DNA from: Asterionellopsis glacialis
Lineage: Eukaryota; Bacillariophyta; Plagiogrammaphyceae; Rhaphoneidales; Asterionellopsidaceae
Assembly: GCA_014885115.2 (NCBI GenBank)
Contig: WKLE02000702.1
Location: 62,001 to 126,000, forward strand
Direction of reading: 5' to 3'
DNA length: 64,000 nucleotides
Both the position numbers and the translations under genes were made by a program. Under the pieces are notes generated by a model, which did not search any database, had not been told where the DNA came from, and saw only the letters and a list, made by a program, of their open reading frames with translations. Shown one piece after another: positions 53,918-64,000 of this stretch. The stretch's first letter is position 1, and each line of letters starts with the position of its first letter.

Positions 53918-56900
53918 TTAAAGATAGGAAGCCACCGTTTGCATAAAACCAGAACAGGTGGCTTCATGAGCGGCAGCAGCAACGAAAGTATCAAAGTCTT
54001 GCCTAGAGCAAAATTCACATCCCCATCGACGTGTATTCGTTGGCATAACATCGGCTGGTTTTAGTTCTGGATTGTGTTGTACTTTTTTCGCTGCACCCGA
54101 TGCTTTAGGAGCCTTTTTCTTCTTTGCGCGGACAGGTTTCTTCTTCGCTTGCTTTTCCGGTGTTTTCTTTGTTTTTAATTTCAGCCCGCCCGTTATCAAT
54201 GCATGCCGAATTTCTCCAGCTCCAGTTGGAGGAGGAGCTACTGGTACAGCTCTGATCCTGTCTGTAGGAGCTTTCTCAGGAGTTGGCGACTTCACACGTT
54301 GTACGGCATCTTTCTTCGTACCGCTCGGTGTCGAAGGAGGCTGAGTGCTCCTTGGAACAACAGCAGTCTCTGAGTTCCTTTCGGTATTCGTACGCTTCCT
54401 CTCCACAACAGGGTCTGCCTGAGGTGATTCGCTAGATCTTTCAGATGTTACCACGCTTGGGGGCTGACTTTGATTCTTTGTCTCAGGCTTGTCCTCGACA
54501 ACAGGGTCGACCTGAAGAGGAGATTCAGCAGCAATTTTCGATGCTACGACGCTTAGGGACTGACTTTGATTCTTTGTCTCAGGCTTGTTCTCAACAACAG
54601 GGTCAACCTGAAGAGAAGGTTCAGCAGCAATATTCGATACTACCACGCTTAGGGACTGACTTTGATTCTTGGTCTCGGGCTTGTCCTCGACAACAGGGTC
54701 GGCCTGAGGAGGAGATTCAGCAGCTATTTTCGATTCTTCCAAGCTGGGAGACTGACTTGGATTATTGGTCGCAGGCTTGTTCTCAACAACAGGGTATGCC
54801 CGAGGAGGAGATTCACCAGCTTTTTCAGATGCTACCACGCTTTGGGGGTGGTGTTGATTCTTTGTTGCAGACTTGTTCTGGACAACAGGGTCTGTCTGAG
54901 GAGGAGATTCGACAGCGCTTGGGGGCTGACCTTGATTCTTTGTCGCAGGCTTGTCCTCAACAGGGTCTGCCTGAGGAGGTGATTCGGTGGCTCTTTCAGG
55001 TTCTACCATGCTTGGGGACTTAGCTTTATTTTTTGTCGCGGGCTTAACAAAAGGGTCTGCTTGAAGAGAAGGCTCAGCAGCTACTTTTGATGCTACCGCA
55101 CTCGGAAACTGACTTTGATCCGGTTTAACACGCTTCTTCTCAACAACGGGTTCTTCTTGAAGAGGAGGTCCGGCACCTCTTTTAGATGCTACCACTCTTG
55201 GGGACTGACGTTGCCTCCGTGTCGTACGCTTGTTTTCAACAACAGGATCTGTCACTTCTCCAGTTCCGGTAGGCTGACGTTGACTCCGTGTCGAACGTTT
55301 GGTCTCGACTGTATGGTCTGCTTTAAGTGGTGTTTCAGCGACTTCATTTGTCTTGCTTCCAGTCGGAGGTTGACGTTGACTGCGTGTCGAAGGCTTGGTC
55401 TCAGCTACAGGAACAGCTTGAGGAAGTACACCAGCTTCTTTAATTTTACCTCCCCTTGGAGATTTTCGAGTGGCCATAAGTTGTGATTGAGGTTTTGGTT
55501 GGGAATCTGTCAATCTGGTAGATCTTCTTGTCGGAGTCGTCTTAGTTTGAACACCTTTAAGATCCGAGGAATCTTCTTTCAAACTCCTATCCTCTTCTTT
55601 TTCTTCTTCCATTTCAGCTGATTTCGTGGACTTCGCTTCAGGAGTTTCTTTTTCTGGTTTCGTCTTCTTCTTCACCAATGAATCAGCTGGGGGGGTCATT
55701 TCAGCGCTGTGCTTCATCGCCGAAGCGTCTTCGGGTTGTGCCTGATCTATCTGAACTTCAACATGAGATACCCCCACTTCAATATGTGCTGTTTTGACTC
55801 CAGCGTCCATGTGCCTACGAGATCTCCTTTGTGGCGTTTTCCTCTCTGTTTCTTTGTTTTGCATGACCTTCCGCGGAGCCATTCTTCTTTGTTCTTCAAT
55901 TTCTGCTCCTTTGCTTTCTGGTGGTTCTTTGTTTCGCATGGCCTTCCGCGGAGTCATTCTTGTTTGTTCTTTGCTTTCTGATGATTTCCTAAGCAGCCTC
56001 TTGCCTTCTGGCTCTTCACTTTCTACAGATTTCCTAGCGTCATTATTCCGCCGGGTACTTCTTCTTACCGGCATCTTCCTTTCGGGCTCAACGATCTTCG
56101 TAATATTTTTATCTGCGGCATCTTCATGACTAGACTTACTTGATTGCGCTTTTCTGTTTGTCGCTGTGGATTTTGAAGAGTATCTCGTCTTGCGGGTCTG
56201 GATTTTTTCGTTGGCATCTTCATGGATACTGCTTCCTTCATCTTTGATTATCTGATCTTTGTGGTTTGATTTCTTTGGTTGCAATTTCTTTGGTGGCGCT
56301 TTTCTACCCTTTGCTGCTGGCTTTACTGAGGAATCATTCGAATCTTCGTTCCCCTCCATGGGTGCTTCTGTCTTAATGTCTTCACTATCTTCGACATCTT
56401 CAACTTTTGTTTCTTGTGGAGTGTAGAGATGTCTTGCCACTCGGAATACAAAGCCCAACTCTTTCAGTCGTCGAACTCTTTCCTCGTTCAAACAGGACGA
56501 CTTCCCAAGCAAGTAGAACCTGTTATACTGGGCGCGCTGTCTTTGCGTCCAAGCTGCAAGAGTCTGGTTTTGGGGGTAGCGCCTCGGTACCATGCAATGG
56601 CCGTTCTCTTCTTTGAATTTTGTAAGTACTTTAAAGCTAGCCTCCCACATGTCCTCGTACCTTTTCATGACACAATATCTCCGAATTTCGCTAGTTTTGG
56701 TATTGAAAATAAAGCCAATATCTCTTAGCTTTTTTATTCGTGTTTCACTGAGAAGATTAAGCTTGCCTAGCCTCATTAGCCGGTGCTGTTTACGTTGACG
56801 TGCGACCCAATACGCCAACCCCTGATCAGGGGGGTATATCTTTGGAATCAAGCAATTTCCGTGTTCTTCCTTGTATTTCACTAGTCGCTCGTACGTCTCA

Positions 56901-58504
56901 TCCCAACGAGATGAAAGATAGGTATCGGCCCTATGGTACCAAAAATCTTGATTGTGTCTCGTATTGAAAACAAATCCTATCCTTTTCAGCCTCCTTAGTT
57001 TTTCGTCCGTCAATGATGTGGGCTCCCCCCTGTCCCTTTGTCTCATGAGCTTACGTTGCTGGTAGACCCACGTAGACAATCTTTGGTTCTCAGGATATGA
57101 CTTTGGAACACATGTGTGCCCGACTCGCTTCTTATACTTTTTAAGTTGCTTGTAATTCCAATCCCAGAATTCAGGTCCAAATGGAGCACTGGGCTCTTCA
57201 TCATCACTACTGTCAATGTCGCAGTCAGTCTCACTTTCTATTTCGCTCTCGCTTTCGTGTTCTTCATTATCCTGTTGGAGCTCTTGATCACTTTCTTCGT
57301 CCACTAATTGCGCGACACTCGTCTCTTGCGCCTCCTTTACATCCGATTTCTTCAGTTTTCTCCCCCCAATTGGAGGAGGTAAGCCTAAAACTTCCCTAGT
57401 TTGTCTCGCAACGTCAAAGGCTGAAGGAAATGATTCTTCAGAGAACGGTACAGGAGCACCTCTTGATCTTCTACTTTTTCTTACAGGACCTGAAGCTATG
57501 GCTTCCTCGATGGCATCTATAGTACGTTTACTTATTTCATTTGTGTCTTTATTTTCAACTTCACTATCGATGATTTTGCTGCGTTTGGTCTGATTTCCAT
57601 CGCTCTTTACCTCGCCGTTGCCTTTTTTTCCTTTGGGTTCATCTGGGGATTTCCGTTTCCGGTCAGATGTTTTCGAAGTTTTCTTTTGTGGTTCATCCTT
57701 CAACGCTGGTTCTTCCATGAGAGATTCTTCAATAGCAACATACTCTTGAAATTCTGCATCTGTGAGGCTTTCGATTTGTGATGCAGTGAGACTGGAGGAC
57801 TTCTTTTGATTCTTCTTTTCTAATTCACCTTTCTGGGTTGCAATCCATGCTTCTAGATCTGAAGGAGGAGATATTTTCTTTCGAGACCTTCTCTTCTTCA
57901 AACAGAACGATTTGAACGCCTCAAGTTGTTCATTCCACTCATCATCACCTGACGGAGCATCCACTTTACTTTTTCCCTTGCTCGAAACAAAATCCTTTTC
58001 CTCTCTGTCTGACCAATGAAAGCCCATGTTGCTCATTAATTCAAAACCCTCGTTACTCAAAAACGTGGGTTTGCCTCGTTTCCATTTTGCGTGGTCTTTT
58101 TGCTGTTGATTCACCCACTCAACCAATGCGCTGTCCTTCCAGCCCCGTGGAACTTTTGAGGAGTTCTGAATTGACCGGTACTCTATCCATTTTTTCCAAC
58201 CGATAACCCAGTCTTCGTCGGCCTTCGCTAGATCTGGATGACGTTCGAAATCTGATGACGAATCCTCGGAATTAGAGCCATTCTTGGAAGTTTTTTGGTT
58301 CTTTCTTGTCGTAGAGGTGACATTCGTCCTACTAGCACGTACCCTTTGGTTGGCAGTGCGCCGGGTGCTGCGAGACGTGGACGATTTTTTCACTTCCTCC
58401 GCCGCCTGGTCGTTTGGGCTCTTCAGGGGGTCTTCCCTGGGGCTGTCCTCTTTTTTGGAGGTAAAGCTTTGCGCTTTATTCCTACTTTTGCGAGTGGATG
58501 GCAT
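53918..58504 (-). CDS. Large helicase-associated (HA) domain protein with repeat tail and C-terminal zinc finger
   Basis: A 1,528-aa single exon. The N-terminus is basic and Ser-rich. HA domains (about 65-residue helical units with K-x-x-x-G-x-x-x-[VI]-P, then L-x-x-W-x-x-x-Q-R) are clear at about 443-508 (YKKRVGHTCVPKSYPENQRL), 528-596 (YKEEHGNCLIPKIYPPDQGL) and 615-688 (FKEENGHCMVPRRYPQNQTL). A degenerate one lies at about 96-161, and possibly another near 190. There is no helicase motor. Residues about 1105-1380 are nine tandem units of about 32 aa built on ESPPQADPVVE-K-P-x-T-K-N-Q-x-Q. The C-terminus has CEFCSRQDFDTFVAAAAHEA then TC, a C-x2-C...H-x3-C finger. HA domains are thought to bind nucleic acid; diatoms carry many such proteins. 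Charged composition suggests a nuclear site. Role unknown. Confidence 0.88.
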   Translation of the reverse strand: MPSTRKSRNKAQSFTSKKEDSPREDPLKSPNDQAAEEVKKSSTSRSTRRTANQRVRASRTNVTSTTRKNQKTSKNGSNSEDSSSDFERHPDLAKADEDWVIGWKKWIEYRSIQNSSKVPRGWKDSALVEWVNQQQKDHAKWKRGKPTFLSNEGFELMSNMGFHWSDREEKDFVSSKGKSKVDAPSGDDEWNEQLEAFKSFCLKKRRSRKKISPPSDLEAWIATQKGELEKKNQKKSSSLTASQIESLTDAEFQEYVAIEESLMEEPALKDEPQKKTSKTSDRKRKSPDEPKGKKGNGEVKSDGNQTKRSKIIDSEVENKDTNEISKRTIDAIEEAIASGPVRKSRRSRGAPVPFSEESFPSAFDVARQTREVLGLPPPIGGRKLKKSDVKEAQETSVAQLVDEESDQELQQDNEEHESESEIESETDCDIDSSDDEEPSAPFGPEFWDWNYKQLKKYKKRVGHTCVPKSYPENQRLSTWVYQQRKLMRQRDRGEPTSLTDEKLRRLKRIGFVFNTRHNQDFWYHRADTYLSSRWDETYERLVKYKEEHGNCLIPKIYPPDQGLAYWVARQRKQHRLMRLGKLNLLSETRIKKLRDIGFIFNTKTSEIRRYCVMKRYEDMWEASFKVLTKFKEENGHCMVPRRYPQNQTLAAWTQRQRAQYNRFYLLGKSSCLNEERVRRLKELGFVFRVARHLYTPQETKVEDVEDSEDIKTEAPMEGNEDSNDSSVKPAAKGRKAPPKKLQPKKSNHKDQIIKDEGSSIHEDANEKIQTRKTRYSSKSTATNRKAQSSKSSHEDAADKNITKIVEPERKMPVRRSTRRNNDARKSVESEEPEGKRLLRKSSESKEQTRMTPRKAMRNKEPPESKGAEIEEQRRMAPRKVMQNKETERKTPQRRSRRHMDAGVKTAHIEVGVSHVEVQIDQAQPEDASAMKHSAEMTPPADSLVKKKTKPEKETPEAKSTKSAEMEEEKEEDRSLKEDSSDLKGVQTKTTPTRRSTRLTDSQPKPQSQLMATRKSPRGGKIKEAGVLPQAVPVAETKPSTRSQRQPPTGSKTNEVAETPLKADHTVETKRSTRSQRQPTGTGEVTDPVVENKRTTRRQRQSPRVVASKRGAGPPLQEEPVVEKKRVKPDQSQFPSAVASKVAAEPSLQADPFVKPATKNKAKSPSMVEPERATESPPQADPVEDKPATKNQGQPPSAVESPPQTDPVVQNKSATKNQHHPQSVVASEKAGESPPRAYPVVENKPATNNPSQSPSLEESKIAAESPPQADPVVEDKPETKNQSQSLSVVVSNIAAEPSLQVDPVVENKPETKNQSQSLSVVASKIAAESPLQVDPVVEDKPETKNQSQPPSVVTSERSSESPQADPVVERKRTNTERNSETAVVPRSTQPPSTPSGTKKDAVQRVKSPTPEKAPTDRIRAVPVAPPPTGAGEIRHALITGGLKLKTKKTPEKQAKKKPVRAKKKKAPKASGAAKKVQHNPELKPADVMPTNTRRWGCEFCSRQDFDTFVAAAAHEATCSGFMQTVASYL
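54365..55190 (-). repeat. Nine tandem units of about 96 bp (32 aa) in the HA protein
   Basis: On the coding (minus) strand the units read S-K-I-A-A-E-S-P-P-Q-A-D-P-V-V-E-[DN]-K-P-x-T-K-N-Q-S-Q-x-x-S-V-V-[AV], with drift between copies. At the DNA level the phrase GACTTTGATTCTTTGTCTCA (plus strand) and AACAGGGTC recur at about 96-bp spacing. Such arrays vary in copy number between strains. Confidence 0.85.
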
Positions 58505-59784
58505 GGAGTTTCTATCCGTAGTGTACCTGAAATAGAGTGTGCATGCGGGACGTAAGTTAGTGAGAAAACCATGGTGATCGCGTTCAAACGTGAAAATCGG
58601 AACGTCCGTGTCAGCCCCTCAAGCGACAGCGTTGGCGCGTCCGAAAAATCAAGGTACGCCGTTACTAGCCAAACTACTAGGACTAGCGGAAAACAACAAC
58701 ATGGGCACACTCACGGTATTCAAATTTACAACCAATTGACTTTGTCTTCAACTTGTATGCTTGTTGCTGCCGTTGCAATTGATAGTGCCGCTGTCTCGGA
58801 GAAGTTCTCAGAGATGTTCTGATAAAGGTCTGTAACGCGGTGAGCTTCTTCAGTTGCTGATGATAATTATTTTTTATTTGAAAAGAACAGGGCTTTCAGT
58901 ACCTGGTACTGGGTATCGTGCCTGTCAACAGTGTGTACCGGTTCGCAATTAGATGGCATATTTCTTCGGTCCCAACTTGACGGCAATGATTTTTCCCAAT
59001 AAATAATTCTTACTGATCCTTAAGGATTTTTAAGGCATCGACACAATAATACTATCTGATAGAGTAGGATTTATCGATATAATTCTGAGTATGCATGGCC
59101 TGCCGTACAGTAAAGCCAAATCCAATTAATACGTTTTTCATATTATAGTCAGTTTTTGTTGTATGCAGCCACTATGAATGGTAGATTCATATAACACATT
59201 AGATAAATATTCATGTATCTTAGACATTTATCTTGTCGTAAAAGTAAACAGCCGTTATTTACGCCTTATTAGTATATATATAATGAAGGCCGCGACGAAT
59301 AATAATAGCGAAAAAATATGTTTTTATATTCTTTTTATCAATAAATCTGCTTTCAATCTTTAAACAGAACAGTCAATTTAATAGTAGGCCTAATAATGAG
59401 AGATAGTAAGTAATTGAGCCCTTCTAGAAATATTACATGATTTTTAGCGCCGCCAAATAAGAGATTTCGCTAAAAAATTTGTATAGTCAAAGCAAGTGTC
59501 TAATCAACTTTGTACCTGGTAGCAGATATAGTGCCCTTTACACTCAGTATTTTCCATCTCTTTATACGTGCAGAACGACGGAGAAAAGGCATTTTCTGGT
59601 TTCGTGGCGGGGCAAGAGGCGGATCCATCACATTCGAATATGATGTACCAGTACCAGGTGTAAGGAACGGATCATACATATTCCTACGTACATACACACT
59701 CCGATCAGGACTAACATGCATATCGCCTACATAGCCACAACCACCTCATTTTTTTCTGTCTTCAGAACCTGTCCACGTTGAGTC
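58505..59784. other. Divergent intergenic region, 1.3 kb
   Basis: 5' flank of the HA gene and of the small protein at 59785. A frame at 58571-58822 opens 67 bp from the HA start, but no family was recognised. GTAC words occur near 58896-58940 and 59511-59520. The rest is AT-rich. Confidence 0.5.
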
Positions 59785-60228
59785 ATGGGATCAATATGCA
59801 AGTGTATCACTCTCTATATCGCAGTTGCATTCTACATCCAAAACTTTGCACATTCGATGTCGGTCAAGCGAGTTCTTGTCAAATCAGCGGGGGAACTTGC
59901 TGTGAATGGAATCTATACTACTCAAGATCCAAAAATGGTTCCCGAGGGATTCGCAAGAACATGCCGCAAGATGGGGTGGACACCTGCAGAACTGTGGGTA
60001 AAGCTGTCCGATGGAAAGCGTCCTTGGTTTGAAGCTGAAAATGAAAGTTACATATATTGGAATCGTGGCGATGGTAAATGGTGGATGGACGAACCATCAG
60101 GCTCCGGGGTGTACGTTTGTAAATCAGATGATCAGTGGCCTCCCAAGTTTGGATGGACAGCACTTATGGGCGTGAACGAACGTATACCCATTGTCGAGTC
60201 TATTGACGGATCTGAAAGAAATTCATGA
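59785..60228 (+). CDS. Small secreted Trp-rich domain protein
   Basis: A 147-aa single exon. The first ATG opens a hydrophobic segment (ITLYIAVAFYIQNFAHS), possibly a signal; a second start at 59857 (MSVKRVLVKSAGELAVNG) would give a cytosolic form of 123 aa. The core GIYTTQDPKMVPEGFARTCR, then WTPAELWVKLSDGKRPWFEA, ENESYIYWNRGDGKWWMDEP, SGSGVYVCKSDDQWPPKFGW is a repeat-free beta-type domain with many Trp and Tyr. I have seen this pattern (N-G-x-Y...V-P-x-G-F...S-Y-I-Y-W-N...W-W-[IM]-D-x-P-x-G-x-G-V-Y-V) in algal proteins of unknown function but cannot name the family. A carbohydrate-binding role is a guess from the Trp content. It converges with the MPS1 gene. Confidence 0.65.
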   Translation: MGSICKCITLYIAVAFYIQNFAHSMSVKRVLVKSAGELAVNGIYTTQDPKMVPEGFARTCRKMGWTPAELWVKLSDGKRPWFEAENESYIYWNRGDGKWWMDEPSGSGVYVCKSDDQWPPKFGWTALMGVNERIPIVESIDGSERNS

Positions 60229-60366
60229 AACATTTTATCCATTTTATAATGCTAAATTGTGGAACATGTGACTCTACGCTAGAGGTAAAAAACGAAAATA
60301 CGGGATTTGGAAGGCCCCGAGGTATTCTTTAGACTTTTTAGATGCATAATATGTTTTAGGTATCGA

Positions 60367-63300
60367 TTACTTCCGTAGTCGTCTGTGTGAGTGAAGAAAC
60401 CAGTGCTCGTTCAGAAGACCATTCTCGCCAACAATGGGCGGTCTTTCGTCGGGATTTCTCTTCAGACAAAGCTTCATTGCGTCAATGGCTGCTTCGTCTA
60501 CATCGTCAGGAAAACGTATCTTATGGTTTGGGTTTACGATTGCTTGTAGCTTTTGAATCATGTGCAGTTCAGCAAAAGGAGTTCGGCCATAAACCATTTG
60601 GTAGAGTATACAACCAAGTGACCAAATATCTGATGCCTGTCAAACAAACACACAAAAACGGGCTAAAAAGGTTAGAATAACTACGTAGACAAAGCAGAAC
60701 GATGCCTGTAACTAGAAAGGTTCCTTACCCTACCACATTTCATTTGGGCTCCACCTTGACCTGAGCCGGTATCCAATATTGCTTCTGGTGACATGTAATT
60801 CAAGGTCCCAATCTGAGTTTCACGATAAATATTAGTTGTGTCGTCGCTTTGGATTGCTTTCGCGATACCAAAATCAATGAGTTTCAGCGCTCCGCGAACA
60901 AACAAGAAATTAGCCGGCTTGAGATCTCCATGAATGATTCTCTCCTCGTGAATACAGTGGACGGCTCCTAGCATTTGCTGCCAGGTGAGACGTATAAAAT
61001 TCATATTCAGCCTAGGTTTTTCATCACTGGAACCCATGTTTTTAGTCGAAAGCAAAGTTTGCTGGTGCAAGACTTGATTTAGGTCTACTTCCCCTAGCTC
61101 CATAACAAGAAATATTGCCTTTCGTGAGAGGTCAACCTCACTGTCGTGCATTTGAATAATGGCAGGGTTGCCACGCAATTTCTTTAGCAAAGCTATTTCG
61201 TTTGCGTATCCATCAATCGCCTTCTTGTCCATACCCCCCAGTTTCACCTTTTTGATAGCTAATACTGAACACTCTTTTGAAAGAGCACGATATACCTTGC
61301 ATGATCCGCCCTTTCCAATAACTCCCAATTTAGCATAAGGTACATTATTTACATGGAGAATATTGTCTTCGCACACAAGAGGGAGAAAGTCGGAATTTGA
61401 TCTATTAACTAGTGCGACAGTTTCTGGAGATATTCCGTTATCAGAATTAGGCTTTGGGGTGATATTGGAGAGCCCAATAACGTTCCCGTGTGTCGACGAA
61501 CCCATTGTCTCTCCAGTACGATCGGAGAGGTTACTTGCATTGCTGTGAACTGATTTCCTGCCACTTGAATGCACTGATGAAGCCACCGTGGATGAAGTTG
61601 TCAAAACACTTCTACTTGCAGCAGATCCACTCGAAGACGCCTCTTCATTCTTCTCGGTAGTCCCAACGTGTATCCTGTTATTTGTAGATGTATCGGGACC
61701 TTTTGAAGTAGTAGGAATTGACGGTTTCCGTCTTGAAGTGGGATCCCAATTCAACATGTAGCTCAAATCCATCTTTGTTATTTTCGATACAGATTTTTTA
61801 GATTCGTTGTCACAAGGCATGATTTTACCGTCACCGGCGTCCGTTCCTTGCTTTTTTTCGCCTTGATTAAATTCATCATCACTGCCTTCGCTGTCGTCAA
61901 TATAAGATTGTTCAGGGTTCACGCGCTGTGCTTTACCGCTAAGACCAACTCGCGATATCCTTGATGTAGTACTTTTTGACGAAAGTAAAGTTTGCTTTGA
62001 ACGAAGGCCAGAATATTTGTTCGGGGGTGGTTTCATCATGTGAGGTGTTACCTTGTCTGGGTCGGATTTATTTGTAACTGACTTATTTACGGTACGAGGA
62101 GTAAAGCTCTGTTGACTTTTTTCTTCTCGCTTCCCAAATAGATCCATTTGAGGCGCCTTTTGGTCCTTTAATTCTTCTACAACCCCATCATTATCTTGCC
62201 TTTCCCCTGATATTTTATTGTTTGAGGCGGGAATGTTGCCTTTCTGGGAATGTAAAACAGTATCAACTGTATTTTGGTCAGTTTTTACAGAAGAGGTCGT
62301 GGAAAGGGATGTAGACACGGAAAGATCAATATCCATTGATAGGTTGCTTTTATCCAGTGACATCATACTAATTGAGTCATCTAACTTCTCGTTTCTCTGT
62401 TGTTTATGTGAATGTTTATTACTTTCTTCTGTATTTTCCTCGCTTCTGGGTTTCTTCGGCGAAAGCTTGCTTTCGGAACTACCTGAACTACTTCTACGTT
62501 TCTTCGGACTGCGGCGTTCGATAGAAGATCGTGAAGGCAACGGTGGTATTAGCGGTTGTCGTAAATTAGCTTCTTCTAGACTTGAACATTGAGCCTTTTC
62601 TTCTTTGTTGTTAATTGTTTTGGGTTTATGATCTTCCACGGCTTCTTTTTCTAGGGCCTCAAGAGCATCTTTCAATTTTTGTATTGGCTCAGCGTTTTCT
62701 TCAATACCTAAACGGAGGGTTTTAATAGCTATTTCAATTTTATCAAGTTTTTGGAAATCTGCTAGTGCTAGATAAAAGGATCCGTCGGATTTTGCAGCTC
62801 GCTGTTTCTGGATGTGTCGGAACGTCATTTTTGCTTCGTCCCGTGATCCATACTTTGCCTGTGCCTTGGCATACGAGAGCCATATTGCAAGAATATCTTC
62901 ACTACTTTCATTATATGATTCAAGTGAAAACCTTGACGTTGCTCTACGATGAAGGCGGATCAAATCACTCCCTTCAAAAAAGAAAGATACAGATACATTA
63001 AAAAGGGTTGAGAGATGAAGTAGTCGAACTCAATCAGATTTTCTAGAATGACTCATTGATAACTTACCTATTGTTGCAGGCTGATTGGGTGGGCTTATCG
63101 ATTTCGTTGAGCTCTCAATTGCACGACGCCATGAGCATGCTTCGTTTTCAACCAGTCCATCAACAATGTTATTGCATAACCGCCGATGTTCTAACGAGCT
63201 ACTTTCATCGAGGCAAAAAAGTGATTCCACCGTTTCGCCATATCTGAGGATGCGCCTTTTGACTTCCTTTTTCGAACTTGCTAAACTCGAACGAGCTATC

Positions 63301-63605
63301 AGCGAACGAGAATGCATATTGTCTTGTTTTCTTAGCGGTATAACACGGTCACTGTTATGAGTTGCTGCGTGGCGGATTTGTGGTGAGACTCCAGTGGAAG
63401 GGGATAATGAACGAAGAGATGCAACTGTTTTCGCATTCTTCGACTTCCGAGACAGTGATTTTTCTTCTTTTCCTGATTTCACATCGCTCTTTCGAATATT
63501 TTCTCTGGTATTTTCCTTGTCTAACATTGCTAGTGGTGGGATGATAGGAAAGCTTGAGGACTTGCTCTTCCTTGCATCATCTCTTGTCGCCATTGTCCCG
63601 TTCAT
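60367..63605 (-). CDS. MPS1: MPS1/TTK mitotic checkpoint kinase (three exons)
   Basis: A 1,016-aa protein. Exons are 63605-63068, 62971-60729 and 60636-60367; introns of 97 and 92 nt (GTAAGT...TTGAAG and GTAAGG...TGACAG) join PATIG|SDLIRLHRR and MKCGR|ASDIWSLGC. The kinase domain is C-terminal (about 725-1005): LGVIGKGGSCKVYRAL, HGDLKPANFLF (MPS1-type H-[SG]-D-L-K-P-A-N-F), LKLIDFGIAKAI, and then QIGTLNYMSPEA and ASDIWSLGCILYQMVYGRTP, the signature block of MPS1/TTK. Ahead of it lies a TPR-like unit (about 190-250: ILAIWLSYAKAQAKYGSRDE, AKMTFRHIQKQRAAKSDGSF), as in MPS1/Bub1, for kinetochore docking, then a long Ser-rich linker. It monitors chromosome attachment (spindle checkpoint). Residues are intact, so activity is expected. 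Confidence 0.93.
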
Positions 63606-64000
63606 CTGGAAACGTCGCCTAGAAAGTTTTGTTGTCTCTTGGACAAAAATGTGGAACAGCTCGAATTTGAATTCAGTACAATTGTGTCGTTGATTTCTAC
63701 GAGAGACATCTTCGGCTCATAACGGCGAAAACCTTACACCATAGTGTTAGGGTTGTAAACATAACCTTATATTATTGTAACGATAACCCCTCTTTGACCC
63801 CTGATTTGTTCCTGTGGTAGGCGGGAGGACTCTCTAAAGTAGGTCCTAGTCTTAGAGGTACCGTAGGCAAACGAATGCCGCAGTACTAAACGTAATGCTG
63901 GTACAGTTATCGTAGGCCCTCCTACCGGTAGCGCGTAGTCTAGTCAGTCTCTAGAGTCCGACCCTACAGGTATTTTTTATTTTAGCTACCTAGTCGCCGA
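63606..64000. other. Intergenic end of the window
   Basis: 5' flank of MPS1. It has a GTAC-word cluster (about 63858-63930). No gene visible at the right edge. Confidence 0.5.

Noticed and set aside
54445..55023. Long plus-strand frame (192 aa), and others at 55115-55486, 55709-56129 and 57116-57399, antisense to the HA gene
   Set aside because: They mirror the repeat and low-complexity coding of the minus-strand 1,528-aa gene; no domain or start context of their own.
58571..58822. 83-aa plus-strand frame 67 bp from the HA gene start
   Set aside because: I could not match it to any family (compared in mind with small adaptor and light-chain proteins). It could be a real short gene, but the evidence is too weak.
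1..64000. tRNA, rRNA, CRISPR, integrase or prophage features
   Set aside because: I looked for T-arm (GGTTCRA), CCA-end and repeat-spacer patterns on both strands and found none that folds or repeats convincingly; CRISPR would not be expected in nuclear DNA.

Overview
The window looks like nuclear DNA of a photosynthetic stramenopile, most probably a diatom (raphid pennate type is a guess). Four things point there: short GT-AG introns of roughly 80-135 nt in about half the genes; plastid presequences with an A^F cleavage motif (GASAFVP in the isopentenyl-diphosphate isomerase, SSAFTAQ in the protein at 36834); families that are expanded in diatoms (DUF6824, helicase-associated domain proteins, PSMTPS-type linker proteins); and eukaryotic housekeeping genes (RRP40, CWC24/RNF113, BUD22, TBCC, MPS1, mL43). 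It is a draft assembly with one 30-N gap (18606-18635).

Layout. 1-8900: gene-poor, holding the 3' end of a probable short-chain dehydrogenase, a TMEM220-like membrane protein, a DUF6824 protein and a DUF2358-like protein. 8947-23174: a family-2 glycosyltransferase, BUD22, a secreted SURNod19/DOMON-like protein, a small PARP-type zinc-finger protein, a Qa-SNARE ending in a CaaX box, mitochondrial ribosomal protein mL43 and a 1,088-aa organellar PPR protein. 23175-25641: a 2.5-kb gene-free stretch with a TTAA-bounded, inverted-repeat-ended element and a separate set of short repeats. 25642-44550: dense single-copy genes (BTB, CWC24, aspartic-protease-like, RRP40, serine carboxypeptidase, class II photolyase, two unknown proteins, a second SNARE-like protein, IPP isomerase, DUF501, formimidoyltransferase-like, TenI/ThiE-like). 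44551-63605: a protein kinase, a membrane RING-H2 protein, a secreted/transmembrane protein, TBCC, a 1,528-aa helicase-associated-domain protein, a small Trp-rich protein and MPS1/TTK.

There is no operon logic. Neighbours are convergent, divergent or tandem with 100-2,000 bp gaps. Common themes are RNA and ribosome metabolism (RRP40, CWC24, BUD22, mL43, PPR), membrane traffic (two SNAREs), cytoskeleton and mitosis (TBCC, MPS1), light-damage repair (photolyase) and plastid isoprenoid supply (IDI). Splice joints were derived by hand. Each one quoted keeps the reading frame, and most also restore a family motif across the junction.

Items most worth a second look: two Qa-SNARE-like proteins without a transmembrane anchor, one with a terminal CTIS and one with a 100-residue hydrophilic tail; a class II photolyase with a histone-H1-like lysine-rich tail; the 1.2-kb TTAA-ended element; a ThiE/TenI protein lacking the usual ThiE residues; and many intergenic clusters of GTAC-centred words.
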